Assembly: GCA_024734495.1 (NCBI GenBank)
Contig: JALMQS010000308.1
Coordinates: forward strand, 119,181-183,180
Direction of reading: 5' to 3'
DNA length: 64,000 bases
From: Forficula auricularia
Taxonomy: Eukaryota > Arthropoda > Insecta > Dermaptera > Forficulidae
Numbering within the stretch: position 1 is the stretch's first letter; the number at the start of each line of letters is the position of its first letter. This document shows, piece by piece, positions 1-12,310 of the stretch. The notes under the pieces are model-generated. The model was not told where the DNA came from, searched no databases, and saw only the letters and a list, made by a program, of their open reading frames with translations. The translations under genes were made by a program, and so were the position numbers.

Positions 1-119
1 GTATTTTAACCAGGGTGACATTTTAACTCTCGATCTTACAATAATAAAAAATATTCATTTCTGTTAGTGATAAATTCCTAAATTATATGGAATGTAACAG
101 TCCAGGTAAATAATAAAAA

Positions 120-843
120 TAATTTTTAAGAAAAAAATAAAAACCGACTTCAAAAAATTAAATACAACAAATAAAATACACTAAAAGATATAAAATAATT
201 ATTATCTTATTTAGTTACAACTAAACGACGAAATATTAACATGAAATTACTTTTTGAAGTCGGTACCAAACAAACTATACCTATAAGCGAGCGTACCCGC
301 CAAACGTACTAAGTAAGATCCGTCGAGTGCGATTCATAAAATGTATATGTTTGGCACCGACTTCAAAAAGTAATTTCATGTTAATATTTAGTCGTTTAGT
401 TGTAACTAAATAAGATAATAATTATTTTATACCTTTTAGTGTATTTTATTTGTTGTATTTAATTTTTTGAAGTCGGTTTTTATTTTTTCTTAAAAATTAT
501 TTTTATTTTTCTCTTTTTAGTGATGTTATTAATAATGATCATATCATCAGAACTTGACCAAATTAATATGACACCATCCCTAAGATACCCCCTTTCCAAT
601 AAAAAAAGAATCATCGAAATCGGTTCATAAACAGAGAAGTTAGGCATGAAGAAACCTAACAAAAAAGGTCTAATACCTATGAAAAAAAAACGAAAAAAAA
701 TGGGACCAATCGGAAGCTAGACTGGACCCAATGCAAATTTTTTTTCAAAATCGGTTGACAATTGGCGGAGATATGAGGTAACATAGGCACAAAAAAAAAA
801 AATTCAGTCGAATAGAGAACCTCCTCCTTTTTTGAAGTCGGTT
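120..843 (-). repeat. AACCGACTTC dispersed repeat, copy 1
   Basis: Reading on the minus strand, the copy begins at 843 with AACCGACTTCAAAAAAGGAG, a start shared by all four copies in the window. An ORF-like part lies at 662-480 and a palindromic part at 478-133. The palindromic part has inverted arms of about 125 bp ending in TTGAAGTCGG around a short centre. The same family is at 3362-4085, 7411-8105 and 31581-32303. The ORF-like part reads open in every copy (motif VYEPISMILFL, then WSSSDDM), but the proteins have no recognised domain. Repeats with this start are, from memory, common in many arthropod genomes. This copy is inverted relative to the other three. Confidence 0.85.
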
Positions 844-875
844 AAAAAGACATAATTTCCAAATAAGACTTTATA

Positions 876-3197
876 GTCCAGTCAAATTGTGTTTTTATCA
901 GGAAAGTTTTGAGGGTAGTTCTGATTTTTTTCATATATATGTATTTTGGGGCGCTGAACCCAAATCGGAGGTCTCCCAGGAAAATTTCGTGACGCAACAT
1001 TGTAGAAAATGCAAAAAAAAGTGAAAATTTCCATTTTTTGGCGGTTTTTTGCTTATAACTCGAAAACTATCAACTTTTCAAATTAATTTAGAATTCCGCG
1101 GAGTAGATTCGCGAGCAAATCTACTAAACGGAATTTTTAACAAATTATAAATAAATTTGTTTTTCTAGTATATTTATACAAATATAGAAATTATCAAATT
1201 AATTAAATTAATCTTTAAGAAATTCAAAGATATTTTTATAAAGCGAAATTTTAGAGAATACTTAGCCAGACTACCGTTTTATAAGAACCATTGAGGTCCA
1301 GCTGATTCTCCATCCTGAACCAAGAGAGCGAAAAAAGATATGGTCCATCTAGGTGTTACCCGGTATCAATCCGCGTATAGCCCGCATGATACCCCACCAC
1401 GGACCACCTAGAGGGACATGGCATCTCAAGTTCTTATATATTACTCCCTCGATTCAGACGCTTTTTACAAGTCTATTCTTACATAGAGAGATGATACAAA
1501 TTAATTTAGAATTCCGCGGAGTAGATTCGCGAGCAAATCTACTAAACGGAATTTTTAACAAATTATAAATAAATTTGTTTTTCTAGTATATTTATACAAA
1601 TATAGAAATTATCAAATTAATTAAATTAATCTTTAAGAAATTCAAAGATATTTTTATAAAGCGAAATTTTAGAGAATACTTAGCCAGACTACCGTTTCTA
1701 CTCCGCGGAATTCTAAATTAATTTGAATCATCTCTCTATGTAAGAATAGACTTGTAAAAAGCGTCTGAATCGGGGTGATATATAGGAACTTGAATGTGCC
1801 CTCTAGGTGGTCCGTGGTGGGGCATCATGCGGGTCGCGGATTGATACCGGGTAACACCTAGATGGACCATATCTTTTTTCGCTCTCTTGGTTCAGGATGG
1901 AGAATCAGCTGGACCTCAATGGTTCTTATAAAACGGTAGTCTGGCTAAGTATTCTCTAAAAATTTCGCTTTATAAAAATATCTTTGAATTTCTTAAAGAT
2001 TAATTTAGTTAAATATCAACTTTTCGTAAATAACCTTCCTATTCAAAATGAAAGGTCATAAAATTTCCTAGAAAATTTATAATTTAGGTTCGGGCTCAAG
2101 CGCAAAATCCAAGTTTTCGACCTCGTTAGCCCCCTCGGATCACCCATAAACTCGCATTTTTTTCCGATATTTTCCCATTTTGACCATGAAGGAGTACGTT
2201 TTCGACAAAGACCATTCTATACATTTTTAAACTAGTTTAGATTTTCTACAATTTAAACAAAGTTTCATCTTAATTGGATAAATGGTAACCCGTGCCGCAA
2301 TTAAGTTGATGTTTTAAAAAACTGCAATTTTTTGCAAAAAAATCGCAGTTTTCCTTCATAAAATGAAAAACCACTAAATCTAAAAACTTGAGTTCTGTTT
2401 CATTCTCTAGAAAATCTTATTGTCTTGAACGTTTACTTGAAGTACTTTTTTGATAAAAGTCTTAGATTTATAGATATCCAGCATTTTCCATGACACTTGT
2501 GAGGATTCGGAAATGGAAATTGCTGATAACCATAAATCTAAGAGTTTTAACAAAAAAATGGTACAAGTAAACGTTCAAGTCAACAAAATTTACTAGAGAA
2601 TGAGGTAGAAATCAAATTTGTAGAATTAGTGGTTTTCATTTTATGAAGGAAAAATTGCCATTTTTTGCAAAAAATTGCAGTTTTTCAAAACTTCAACATC
2701 ATTGCGGCACGGATTACCTTTATCCAATTAAGATGAAAGTTTGTTTCAATTGTAGCAAATTTAATCTAGTTTAAAAATGTATGAAGTGGTCTTTGTCAAA
2801 AACGTGCTCCTTCATGGTCAAAATGGGAAAAAAGTGCGAGTTTTTGACTGATCCGGGGAGGCTGCCGAGGTCGAAAACTTAGATTTTGCGCTTGAGCCCG
2901 AACGGTTGGTCGGAGAAACAAACCTAAACAGTGAAATTTGTAGAAAGTTTTATGAACTTTCATTTTGAATAGGAGGGTTATTTACGAAAAGTTGATAGTT
3001 TTCGTGTTATAAGCAAAAAACCACCAAAAATGGAAATTTTCACATTTTTTTGAATTTTCTACAAAGTTGCGTAACGAAATTTTGGTGGGAGACCTAAGAT
3101 TTGGATTCAGCTCCCCAAAAAACATATATATCCAAAAAATCAGAACTACCCCAAAACACTTCCCATAGGGGTCCATTTGAGCACAATTTGACTGGAC
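876..3197. mobile_element. Palindromic foldback element G1
   Basis: The terminal inverted repeat starts GTCCAGTCAAATTG, and both ends are flanked by TA (874-875 and 3198-3199), consistent with a TA target duplication. The element is nearly a full palindrome: 876-1080 pairs with 2985-3197, and 2010-2480 pairs with 2520-2985. The centre is near 2500. Blocks such as CCCATTTTGACCATGAAGGA recur in G2 (17011-18639), G3 (27638-28944) and G4 (40742-41781). No coding capacity is visible. A separate inverted-repeat element (1080-2010) interrupts the left arm. Confidence 0.8.
1080..2010. repeat. Nested inverted and direct repeat inside G1
   Basis: A block of about 200 bp (AATTAATTTAGAATTCCGCG onward) occurs at 1081-1282 and again, essentially unchanged, at 1499-1697 in the same orientation. 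The block 1283-1498 (GGTCCAGCTGATTCTCC through CATAGAGAGATGAT) recurs inverted at 1712-1950. The result is a composite of one direct and one inverted duplication. It interrupts the left arm of G1, where the G1 sequence resumes at 2010. The high similarity between copies suggests a recent event. Confidence 0.75.
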
Positions 3198-3361
3198 TAT
3201 TGTAGGTATTTAAACTGTTTCACTAATCGTATCGATAATTAAATTCTTGAAATGAAATCGTCGGAAGTTGTACAAAAAAAATTAAATTAAAATAATTTAA
3301 TTTGCCGAACGTTTCGTTACATTATTTCTGACTTTTTCAACAAAAACTAAACTATATATTT

Positions 3362-4085
3362 AACCGACTTCAAAAAAGGAGGAGGTTCTCTATTCGACTG
3401 AATTTTTTTTTTTTTTTTTTTTTTTTTGTGCCTATGTTACCTCATATCTCCGCCAATTGTCAACCGATTTTGAAAATTTTTTTTGCATTGGGTCCATTCT
3501 AGCTTCCGATTGGTCCCATTTTTTTTCGTTTTTTTTTTCATAGGTATTAGATCTTTTTTATTAGGTTTGTTTAGACCTGACCTCTTTGTTTATGAACCGA
3601 TTTCGATGATTCTTTTTTTATCCGAAAGGGGGTGTCTTAGGGATGGTGTCATATTAATTTGGTCAAGTTCTGATGATATGATCACTATTAATAACATCAC
3701 TAAAAAGAGAAAAATAAAAATAATTTTTAAGAAAAAATAAAAACCGACTTCAAAAAATTAAATGCAACAAATAAAATACACTAAAAGGTATAAAATAATT
3801 ATTATCTTATTTAGTTACAACTAAACGACGAAATATTAACATGAAATTACTTTTTGAAGTCGGTGCCAAACATATACCTTTTATGAATCGCACTCGACGG
3901 ATCTTACTTAGTACGTTTGGCGGGTACGCTCGCTTATAGGTATAGTTTGTTTGGTACCGACTTCAAAAAGTAATTTCATGTTAATATTTCGTCGTTTAGT
4001 TGTAACTAAATAAGATAATAATTATTTTATACCTTTCAGTGTATTTTATTTAGTTGCGTTTAATTTTTGAAGTCGGTTTTCATTT
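3362..4085 (+). repeat. AACCGACTTC dispersed repeat, copy 2
   Basis: Same family as 120-843 but in plus orientation, so the two copies form large outer inverted arms around G1. The ORF-like part spans 3483-3740 and the palindromic part 3742-4082. The palindrome's centre contains TTAGTACGTTTGGCGGGTAC, which also appears in copy 1. Confidence 0.85.
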
Positions 4086-4477
4086 TTTCTTAAAAATTAT
4101 TATTTTCTTCAGGGCTTAAGTGGGCCTACAAAACATCGGCTTTTAAAAGGTTAAAAGCGACATTCCAATTTATTCCTTTTATTTGGAATTGGTTTCTTTT
4201 AATTATTATTCTGGACCGCCATTCCATCCAATTCCATTGATATTTACCAGCCTGTCTTCTAGAAAATACTTCTATAATTTATTCTTTACCATACTTAGTA
4301 GGTATTTATAATTTTTTTGAATTGAGAAAGTGTTGATGTGTCTAAGGTGAAATTTTTCTTAGCTTTAACTTAAAAGCCAAAAGGGAAATTTTATATTTAG
4401 TAATTATTATCATTTTCGTCCATAATTTATATTAATGAGAGTTTATAATGGGAATTAGGGACAAGTTTTTTCAACCA

Positions 4478-4516
4478 ACGTTTCGTCGACTTTGCCGACT
4501 TCCTCAGGGTTTCAAA
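4478..4516 (-). ncRNA. Hammerhead-like motif (CUGAGGA/GAAA)
   Basis: On the minus strand the order is CTGAGGA (4507-4501), then a stem II with GTCG pairing CGAC around a GCAAAGT loop, then GAAA (4494-4491), then CGTTGG. This matches the hammerhead core CUGANGA...GAAA, with one extra A before stem II. Stem I pairing is not obvious, so activity is uncertain. Penelope-like elements are known to carry such ribozymes. Confidence 0.45.
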
Positions 4517-4631
4517 TACTTGAGGACAAAAATCGAGCCACCTATACTCCCTTTTTCTAAAACTTGACTTATATTTCAGGTTCTAGGCATCGGATAAGAA
4601 TCAAAAAGGTGTCATAAGTTGAATTTACAGT

Positions 4632-4937
4632 TTAATAAGAAATAAATTGTTACATTTTGTACACACATCTTTTGATATATGGAAAAAAACAAGAACATAA
4701 GCAATTTTGTAATTTTAAGATAAAGAATAATTTCATTATTTTTCAAATTTATCTTACATTTTATTTTCATTTTTCCTAATAAATTTAATTTAATTTAATA
4801 CAGAAATTTAGAATTGAACATTAGCTACACTTTATTTCCAATACCTTAAAATTACAAAGTTTGCTTATGTTCTTATTTTTTTCCATATATCAAAAAATGT
4901 GTGTACAAAATGTAACAATTTATTTCTTATTAAACTT
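4632..4937. repeat. Hairpin element (inverted arms about 75-100 bp)
   Basis: The left arm contains TTGTTACATTTTGTACACAC (about 4648) and the right arm its reverse complement (about 4900-4920). Both arms also carry ATATGGAAAAAAACAAGAAC-type sequence in opposite orientation. No ORF. It abuts, and seems to truncate, the foldback that begins near 4960. Confidence 0.6.
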
Positions 4938-5328
4938 ATTAATAAACTAATTGACTAGAATTTAAAATAAAACAATAAGTACTATACTTTTGGAGATAAA
5001 AAATATTTTTGCTGGACTTAAAAATTATGTTTTAAAAAATTTTCATCAACTAACTTTGATTCATCTTTAATGTAAGAAAAGTCTAGTAAACAAGCATGGC
5101 AAGTTATTTAAAAAATTGGCCCATTTAGTCGAAATTTCAAAATGGTACAGCACTTTGTACCTACTTACTTCTTTAGAAAATTTTTTTTTTCTATTTTTTG
5201 GCAAAATTTGCTAATTTAAAAACATATTTTGATAGTGTTTTTTTATTTAATAAGTTAATCAATTTTGCCATATCTAAATTGAACTAATCTTTGACTATTA
5301 ATGGCATTATTATTAGCTATTATAGTAT

Positions 5329-5717
5329 TCTAGCGGCCGTGTCTCAAGGCTCGTCGCCATAGCGACGTCGGGGTCACCAGTATTGTTAGGGCGCTCGTGC
5401 GTGCTGAGTGCTGTGTGGCGCTTTGTGCCGCGCCCCCCACCAAGTCGATGGGGTCCTAACAATGTTGCGTGTGTGCAGGGCGTTGTTTTTGCCCTGATGG
5501 AAAGCCGGGCTGGGCGCCCAAGCGGGGAGGGGCTGCTAGTTGGCGGTTGGCCCCTCCAGATCCGAATGCTCGAATCCGATTCGATGCTCAGTCGAAATCG
5601 AGTCGCTTCAAACTCGCTGAAAACATTTCAGTCATGCACAAGCGTCGCAACGATCCGACTGAGTCATCTAGCGGCCGTGTCTCAAGGCTCGTCGCCATAG
5701 CGACAGCGGGCCGCTAC
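5329..5717. repeat. GC-rich LTR-like dispersed repeat, copy 1
   Basis: Very GC-rich against an AT-rich background. The segment TGTTAGGGC (5376) to CCGCTACA (about 5716) recurs at 62048-62374. The 35-bp block starting TCTAGCGGCCGTGTCTCAAG occurs twice here in direct orientation (5330 and 5667), as if the tail of one copy precedes another. TG...CA ends fit a solo LTR, but no matching target duplication is visible. No protein was recognised in the short ORFs crossing it. Confidence 0.5.
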
Positions 5718-5779
5718 ACCATTAATGTCTATAATAGCCAAATATTAATTCAATTAAGATGCGACAAAATTGATTAAAA

Positions 5780-6262
5780 TCTATATAATTATATAAAATA
5801 TGGGTTTTGTCTGTACATTGCTCCAAATCACGCTAAATTTTGGTTGCACACGTTTCAAGCAAAGTTATGAACGAAAACACCCTCAACAAATTCATGTCTG
5901 TCTGTATGTATGTCTGTATGTCTGTCTGTTTCAGTGGTTTCCGAAAAGTTGCTCACGATTCACGTAAAAACGGCTGAAGGGATTATTATGAAAATTTATA
6001 TTTACATTAGATGTCTTTTCACTTACGTTTTTAGCTATATAACGTTTTGATATTTTGACCCCAGAAGGGGGTTTGGGGAGGGCGCACGAATGAAAATTAT
6101 CAAATAACTCCTAAGCTATTAACCCTACGGACAATTTGGGTGGTTTTCAGGGGGTGGTGGTGGGTGGGAGTGGGGGGTGAGGGTTGGGTTCGAGGGCTGG
6201 GGGTCCAGGGGCGTGACCCCTGGCTATGCAAGAGGGCCGCCGAAGGCGAGCCTTGCAGCTAG
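5780..6262 (+). mobile_element. Short non-autonomous Helitron H1
   Basis: It starts TCTATATAATT after an A and ends GCAGCTAG before a T, the canonical Helitron signature (TC...CTAG between A and T). A CGCC-GAA-GGCG hairpin lies about 15 bp before the 3' end. The body contains TTTTGTCTGTACATTGCTCC, a G-rich tract (6150-6230) and no ORF. The same 3' end is found at 59640-59919. Confidence 0.8.
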
Positions 6263-6779
6263 TATTAAATAAAATAAACACTATCAAAATATGTTTTTAA
6301 ATTAGCAAATTTTGCCCAAAAAATATTAATATTTTTTTTCTAAAGAAGTAAGTAGGTACAAAGTGCTGTACCATTTTGAAATTTCGATCTAAATGGGCCA
6401 ATTTTTTAAATAACTTGCCATGCTTGTTTACTAGACTTTTCTTACATTAAAGATGATTCAAAGTTAGCTGATGAAAATTCTTTAAAACATTAGTCCAGCA
6501 AAAATATTTTTTTCTCCAAAAGTATAGTACTTATGATTTTATTTTGCATTCTGGTCAATAGTAGGAATATTCAGGATTGTGTAACAAAAATTAGAATAAT
6601 AAAATATGTAAATATGTAGCCACAGCATATCGATATTTAGGGCATGGTAGCGATTTTCACCATGTTCAAAAATGGTCTATAACTCAAAAAGCTATGAGAC
6701 TTTTATTAAAAGAAATCTTTATGTTCAGGACTGTCTGTTCACGGTTTATCGTTGTGATACGGGACACCCTGTATAAGTA

Positions 6780-7410
6780 AGTCCCTGGGAGTTAATTCCT
6801 AATAAATACAGATATATAAGGGGCAAATCAATTACGAAATATTAATCTAATTGAAAACAGGATTAGTAGTAAGAACCCTGACCAATGCTTGCTTGTGTCT
6901 CTAAAGTCAATTGTCAAGGTTTACGTTAAAATCCCCATAACAAGAGCGTAAGTTTCTCTAATCTATGTAAATACGATACATCAACTAGAAGTGATTTTAG
7001 ATTGTCTGACAAAGTGATATTATGGATTAAAATTCTTTCGAAGATTATATGTGATGTGACTTTATCATAGGGATATTATGACGTCATCAGATTTTATAAT
7101 TATAAGGAATTCTTGCATTTTTGAGCTTTTCAAAAATTTCTTTAAAATTGTTGAAAAGATTTTAATTCAAAGATAGATATATCAATTTTCAGAGGAAAAG
7201 GAACAGTAATCAAAGCAGCGTGCGCAGGCCATAAGTGTTATACTATTAAACCATCAATTGCGACGTTTCGCTGTTTTATTACAGCTTCCTCAAGCTCTAC
7301 AAAGAAAAAAATACATTCAAATTACCTATACTCTCTCAAATTAATTTCAACATTTCAAATATTCATATATACAAACACCTTTTTTAAAATTTTTAATTGC
7401 GCTGATTTTT
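6780..7410. other. Unassigned AT-rich sequence with one hammerhead-like site
   Basis: No coding signal or known transposon end recognised apart from the hammerhead-like motif at 7258-7297. Confidence 0.4.
7258..7297 (-). ncRNA. Hammerhead-like motif (UUGAGGA/GAAA)
   Basis: On the minus strand TTGAGGA (preceded by C) is followed by a perfect stem II (GCTGT with ACAGC) and then GAAACGTC. The core C3 position is T, so the core is degenerate. It shares GAAACGTC with several other motifs in the window. Confidence 0.4.
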
Positions 7411-8105
7411 AACCGACTTCAAAAAAGGAGGAGGTTATCTATTCGACTGAATTTTTTTTTTTGTGCCTATGTTTCCTCATATCTCCGCTAAATGTGAACC
7501 GATTTTGAAATTTTTTTGCATTGGGTTCAGTCTACCTTCCGATTGGTCCAATTTTTTCCATAGGTTTTAGACCTTTTTTGTTAGGTTTGTTCAGGCCTAA
7601 CTTCTTTGTTTATGAACCGATTTCGATGATTCTTTTTTTATTGGAAAGGGGGTATCTTAGGGATGGTGTCTTATTATTTTGGTCAAGTTCTGATGATATG
7701 ATCACTCTTAATAACATCACTAAAAAGAGAAAAATAAAAATAATTTTTAAGAAAAAATAAAACCGACTTCAAAAATTAAATGCAACAAATAAAATTCACT
7801 AAAAGGTATAAAATAATTATTATATTATTTAGTTACAACTAAACCACGAAACATTAATATGAAATTACTTTTTGATGTCGGTACCAAACAAACTATACCT
7901 ATAAGCGAGTATACCCACCAAACGTACTAAATAAGATCCGTCGAGTGCTATTCATAAAAGGTACTATATTTTGGCACCAACTTCAAAAAAGTAATTTCAT
8001 GTTAATATTTCGTCGTTTAGTTGTAACTAAATAAGATAATAATTATTTTATACCTTTTAGTGTATTTTATTTGTTGCATTTAATTTTTTGAAGTCGGTTT
8101 TATTT
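7411..8105 (+). repeat. AACCGACTTC dispersed repeat, copy 3
   Basis: Plus orientation, same structure as 3362-4085: ORF-like part 7521-7760, then palindromic part 7762-8100. It lies 3.3 kb from copy 2 in the same orientation. Confidence 0.85.
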
Positions 8106-8441
8106 TTTCTTAAAAATTATTGTTGAGCATTTTAAAAACATGTTAAATTAACATATTTTCATGCGAGATCAAAAATAAAAAAAAATCCGTTTTTGCCATC
8201 CTAATGTGTACGTATGTTTTTATTTGCATCAAGCAGAGGAGAACCTCTTTTTCTCTTTTATTATACTGATTTCTTATTAATTTGGGATAAATGAAATGCA
8301 TGTAGTGTGTACCAAACATATCATGATAATTTTTATATAATTTATTTCTCTCGAATGATTTTGTTATCGAGAGCTTTCGGAGAATATTGGCCGACCAAGT
8401 TATCAGTTTTTATATTAATAAATTTTTATTTCTCGTTTCAG

Positions 8442-8496
8442 TTTGTGACAAGTGGGACACAAGACAACATCTACCTTCAAATGCAGCCATCTAAAG
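8442..8496 (+). other. Exon-like island (55 bp)
   Basis: A pyrimidine-rich tract ending TTTCTCGTTTCAG precedes the segment, and a donor-like GTAAAT follows AAAG. Only one frame is open, giving FVTSGTQDNIYLQMQPSK with one base left over (phase 1). Codon content is richer in G/C than the flanks. I do not recognise the protein. It might be an internal exon of a host gene with very large introns, or chance. Its exit phase fits the exon-like island at 59316-59422 but not that at 33992-34064. Confidence 0.3.
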
Positions 8497-8812
8497 GTAA
8501 ATATATTTTAAATTGTATATTTGTATATTATTAATACACGAAAAAGGGACCGAAACATTATATATAAATGTATATACACCATTCAAAACACATTAAATTG
8601 GATTTTTTAATTCAATTCCACCATTCTAGTAAACAAAGAAATTTCGAAACAACTCAAAAATCTTTCCAACCATTATTTTACATAAACCAAGTAGAACTTT
8701 TTAAAGATTCTATTCAAATGTTGGTGATTTAGTAATTTTCTTTTCGAACTGTAGGAGCTAAAAAAATTGAAAATTGATATAAAGATAGATTATTAGTACA
8801 ATTTTTTGTAGC

Positions 8813-9172
8813 CAAGGGTGGATCCAGGAATTTTTTATGGGGGGGGGGAGAATGTATATAAGGTGCCCGATGTATATAAGATCTACTTTTTACCTCGAAA
8901 ATGTGTCGCGACCGAATTGTCCAAGCGGGGGGGGGGGTCAGAGACGCTGCCCCCCCTGCACACATAGAACTTTATTTTCAATTTTTTACAAATTTCATAT
9001 CTCGTATTTTAAGTTCATTAAAATAAAATAAAAAAATTATTATAAATTCCCTGTCGATTTGGCCGCCGTTTTTTGGCCTCTGCGTGCGACGCACGTGTTG
9101 CACTCCCGCCAGGCACGGGCCTGTATGGGGGGGGCGGTCGCCCCCTCCTCCCCCTGGATCCGCCCTTGTTTG
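8813..9172. mobile_element. MITE with GGATCCAG terminal repeats
   Basis: The left end AAGGGTGGATCCAGG and the right end CCTGGATCCGCCCTTG are inverted repeats. The body has G/C homopolymer runs and no credible gene. A shorter copy of about 115 bp lies at 14468-14582 and shares the AAGTAGATCTTA and GGGCACCTTATATACAT blocks in reverse. Confidence 0.75.
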
Positions 9173-9535
9173 TAGCATATAGGTAGTTCATTAACTAAAA
9201 CTGTTCAAGAACTTTTTAAGTAGCTAAATTTTCGGGTTTTTTCGTGGTTTTTGCTGGGAAACAGAATTTAGAAAGGAAAAATATAATCAGTTGTTTGATT
9301 TGAAATACAAACAAACAAACAAACACCAGATCAAACTTTCTACAAGCTTCTCAGGCTATCTTATCCATGAAAAATATGAAAATTACTCGACAATTTTTTT
9401 GCTTAATCGTATAGACTAGACATGTCTGAAACATGTAGAAAAATAATTTTATTATATGTAATTTTTCCCTCTGTCTATAACTAAAAAATTTAAGCTCGTT
9501 GAAAGGTCATTCTGATCTAAAAGTTTATATTTCTA

Positions 9536-9812
9536 CACTGTTAAAAAATTGTAAATTTACTATATGTTTACAATACAAATAAATAGAAAATTTACAAGAT
9601 TGCATATAGTAAAAAAAAAATACTTGGTAAAATCACATTAACTCATTGCAAAAATATAATAAAAAAATTTATTGTAACATTACTTTTTTCTTGTATTAAT
9701 TAGATTCGTATTACTAAACAATTTATTGTAAAATTACAATAATATTACTAAAAATCTTGAGGACTGACTCCCATTATTTATAATAAAATTATTAAAGAAA
9801 TTTTTAACAGTG
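9536..9812. mobile_element. MITE with CACTGTTAAAAA ends, copy 1
   Basis: The terminal inverted repeat CACTGTTAAAAA is flanked on both sides by TA (9534-9535 and 9813-9814), as for Tc1/mariner-type MITEs. Length 277 bp, no ORF. A second copy is at 45634-45940. Confidence 0.75.
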
Positions 9813-10559
9813 TAATTTCAAAATATGCAGATAAAAAAAATGTAGAAAATCTGAAACAAATCGAATCATTGTATCGAAAGTTCTTGAACGGCTGTATCTC
9901 TAATCAGCTGAAATTTTTCAACATAGCTTATATTGATAAGCTAGCCCACTGGGTCAAGCTCCAGCTTACTAGAACGAACTGTTCACTGACAAATAAATTG
10001 CTAAATCAAAAACGTAACAAAAATTTAATTTTTTCTACTATTTATTCATCCAAAATCTGAGCAATACATAGGAGGCATTCATTCCACGCCAAATCGGATG
10101 GTTTGAAAAATTTATATTTTTGATTTCCTACCCATCAAAAAACTCTTCCTGGTAAATTTTGAAATATGTTTGATCATCGGCTTAAAAATTATCAGGTTTC
10201 AGGTTTTTCGCTCATAACTTCTTCAAAAATGGTCCAAATTCAAAAAAATTATTTCTTTGAATTTTTTTTTTTTTTAAATATTTTTTAGAAAAAATACAAA
10301 AAAATTATTTAAAGTGTTTTTAAATGCGATTTTTAAGTTTGAAAATTTTAAACTTGCTTTTGAAACTGTATATGTTCTCTTCGATTTTTTTGATAATTTT
10401 TTTTTTATTTTAAACTTCTATTCATTCTACAAATTTTAAGACCGGTTTGATAGTGGTCCTATGATAATTATTAATTTTTTCGATTTTTTAAAATTTCGAA
10501 AAAATTTTATTCTCTATATTAACTATTATTAAAACCACTTTTTGATATTGAGTTTTTTT

Positions 10560-11275
10560 ACTTTACCATACAGGGTATGGTCAAGTATTGTAATCGTGCA
10601 TGAAAAAAGTGTTTTTTTTTCTTCTTTTTTTCGAAATATCTAAAAAACGGCTGAAAAATTTTGAATAAAAAAATTGAGCAAAACCATGGCATTTCGGTCT
10701 ACAAAAAATACCCAATAAGTGAACATCGAAAAAAATCATATTTTTCGAGATAATAATTGTTGTGTCAAAATGTCTCTTAGTTAGTCTGTTAGTTAGTCTG
10801 TGCGTTATAAAATTTTGTGGACGAGCTAGCTGAAAAACTAGTGTGAATATCGAAACCAAATTTTACACGTAGTTTTGGCTCCATTGAGATTAAGAGCTGA
10901 TTAGATTTTGGTGCATATCGACCCAAAATTAAGGGGTGGAGGGGGTTTAAAAATTAAAAATCTAGGCCATTTGAGCAAACTCAACCAAATTTTGTATACA
11001 TAATCAGTGGGACAGCAGAAGCCTAAAAATGCACAAACTGACCGCCTAAAATGGGGGAGGGGGGTATATGGTCAAAAAATGAAATTATAAGCTCTTGTAC
11101 CAAACTCAACCACATTTTGTAGTCAGTGGGCCCCCAGGAGTCTAAAAATGCAAAAACTAATCCCCCTCCCCTACATGATTATAAATAATTTTATTAAATA
11201 TTAAACATAAGTGAGGGGCCAGATTGTATGGTAAAGTCAAGTGGATGGCCACATCAGAACACGTCAGCTTATTTT
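10560..11275 (+). mobile_element. Helentron-like element B, copy 1
   Basis: The 5' end is ACTTTACCATACAGGGTATG after a T run. Near the 3' end the inverse, TATGGTAAAGTCAAG, is followed by GGATGGCCACATCAGAAC and a T run. A 5' subterminal sequence repeated in inverse before the 3' end, in a T/T target, is the layout known for Helentron-associated (HINE/DINE-like) elements. No ORF of note. The same family occurs at 11571-12310, 31519-32829, 58640-58705, 58803-59281 and 60288-60967, with fragments at 56740-57015 and 60085-60205. Confidence 0.6.
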
Positions 11276-11570
11276 TAGTTATTTTGAATTGATTTTTTTC
11301 GTTAACAGATGTTTAAAATAAATAATTAGTATTTTAGTTTGTTGAAAGAAATTCAAAATCAAAAAAAAAACCAATAGTTATTATCATAGGACCACTATCA
11401 ACGTGGTCTTAAAATTTGTAGAATGAATGAATAGAAGTTTAAAATAAAAAAAATTATCAACAAAATCGAAGAGTACATATACAGTTTCAAAAGCAAGATT
11501 AAAATTTTCAAATTCAAAAATCGAATATAAAAACACTTTAAATAATTTGAATTTGGACGATGGCTACTAA

Positions 11571-12310
11571 AATAAGCTGACGTGTTCTGATGTGGCCATC
11601 CATTTGACTTTACCATACGACCTGGCCCCTCACTTATATTTAAGATTTAATAACATTATTTATAATCATGTAGGGGGGGGGGGTTAGTTTTTGCATTTTT
11701 AGACTTCTGGGGGCCCACTGATTATGTATACAAAATTTGGTTTAGTTTGGTAAATGGCCAAGATTTTCATTTTTTGACCCTCCGCCCCCCCCCCCCCTCC
11801 ATTTCGGGCTGTTAGATTTTGCATTTTTAGACTTTTGGGGGTCCACTGTTTATGTATACAAAATTTGGTTGAGTTTGCTCAAACGACCTAGATTTTTAAT
11901 TTTTTACCCCCCTCGACCCCTCTTAATTTTGGGTCGATATGCACCAAAATCTAATCAGCTCTTAACGGCCCAATAAACGAAAAATCAATGGACCAAAACT
12001 ACGTGTGAAATTTGGTTTCGATATTCACACTAGTTTTTGAGCTAGCTCGTACACAAAATTGGTAACGCACAGACTAACTAACTAACTAACTAACAGACAT
12101 TTTGACAAAACAATTATTATCTCGAAAAATATAATTTTTTCGATGTTCACTTATTAGAGCTTTTTTGTAGATCGAAATGCCATGGTTTCGCTCAATTTTT
12201 TTATTCGAAATAGTTTCAGCCGTTTTTTAGATATTTTGAAAAAAAGAAGGAAAAAACCACTTTTTTCATGCACGATTACAATACTTGACCATACCCTGTA
12301 TGGTAAAGTA
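11571..12310 (-). mobile_element. Helentron-like element B, copy 2 (inverted)
   Basis: Mirror image of the copy at 10560-11275, starting at 12310 on the minus strand. Its placement at the corresponding point of the opposite F1 arm suggests that both copies arose by duplication of the arm rather than by two independent insertions. Confidence 0.6.

Larger units (their letters stand above)
4960..6565. mobile_element. Foldback element split by two insertions
   Basis: The arms 4965-5325 and 5735-5775 plus 6268-6560 are inverted copies; both contain GCATGGCAAGTTATTTAAAA and TACTATACTTTTGGAGA-type sequence. The middle is occupied by a GC-rich LTR-like repeat (5329-5717) and a Helitron (5780-6262). 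Related single-arm sequence continues to 6775, ending GGGACACCCTGTA, and a diverged relative lies at 25386-25655. Confidence 0.65.

Noticed and set aside
5383..5777. Overlapping 102-105-residue ORFs as genes
   Set aside because: They lie in a GC-rich dispersed repeat where stops are rare by composition; the copy at 62048 does not preserve the frames.
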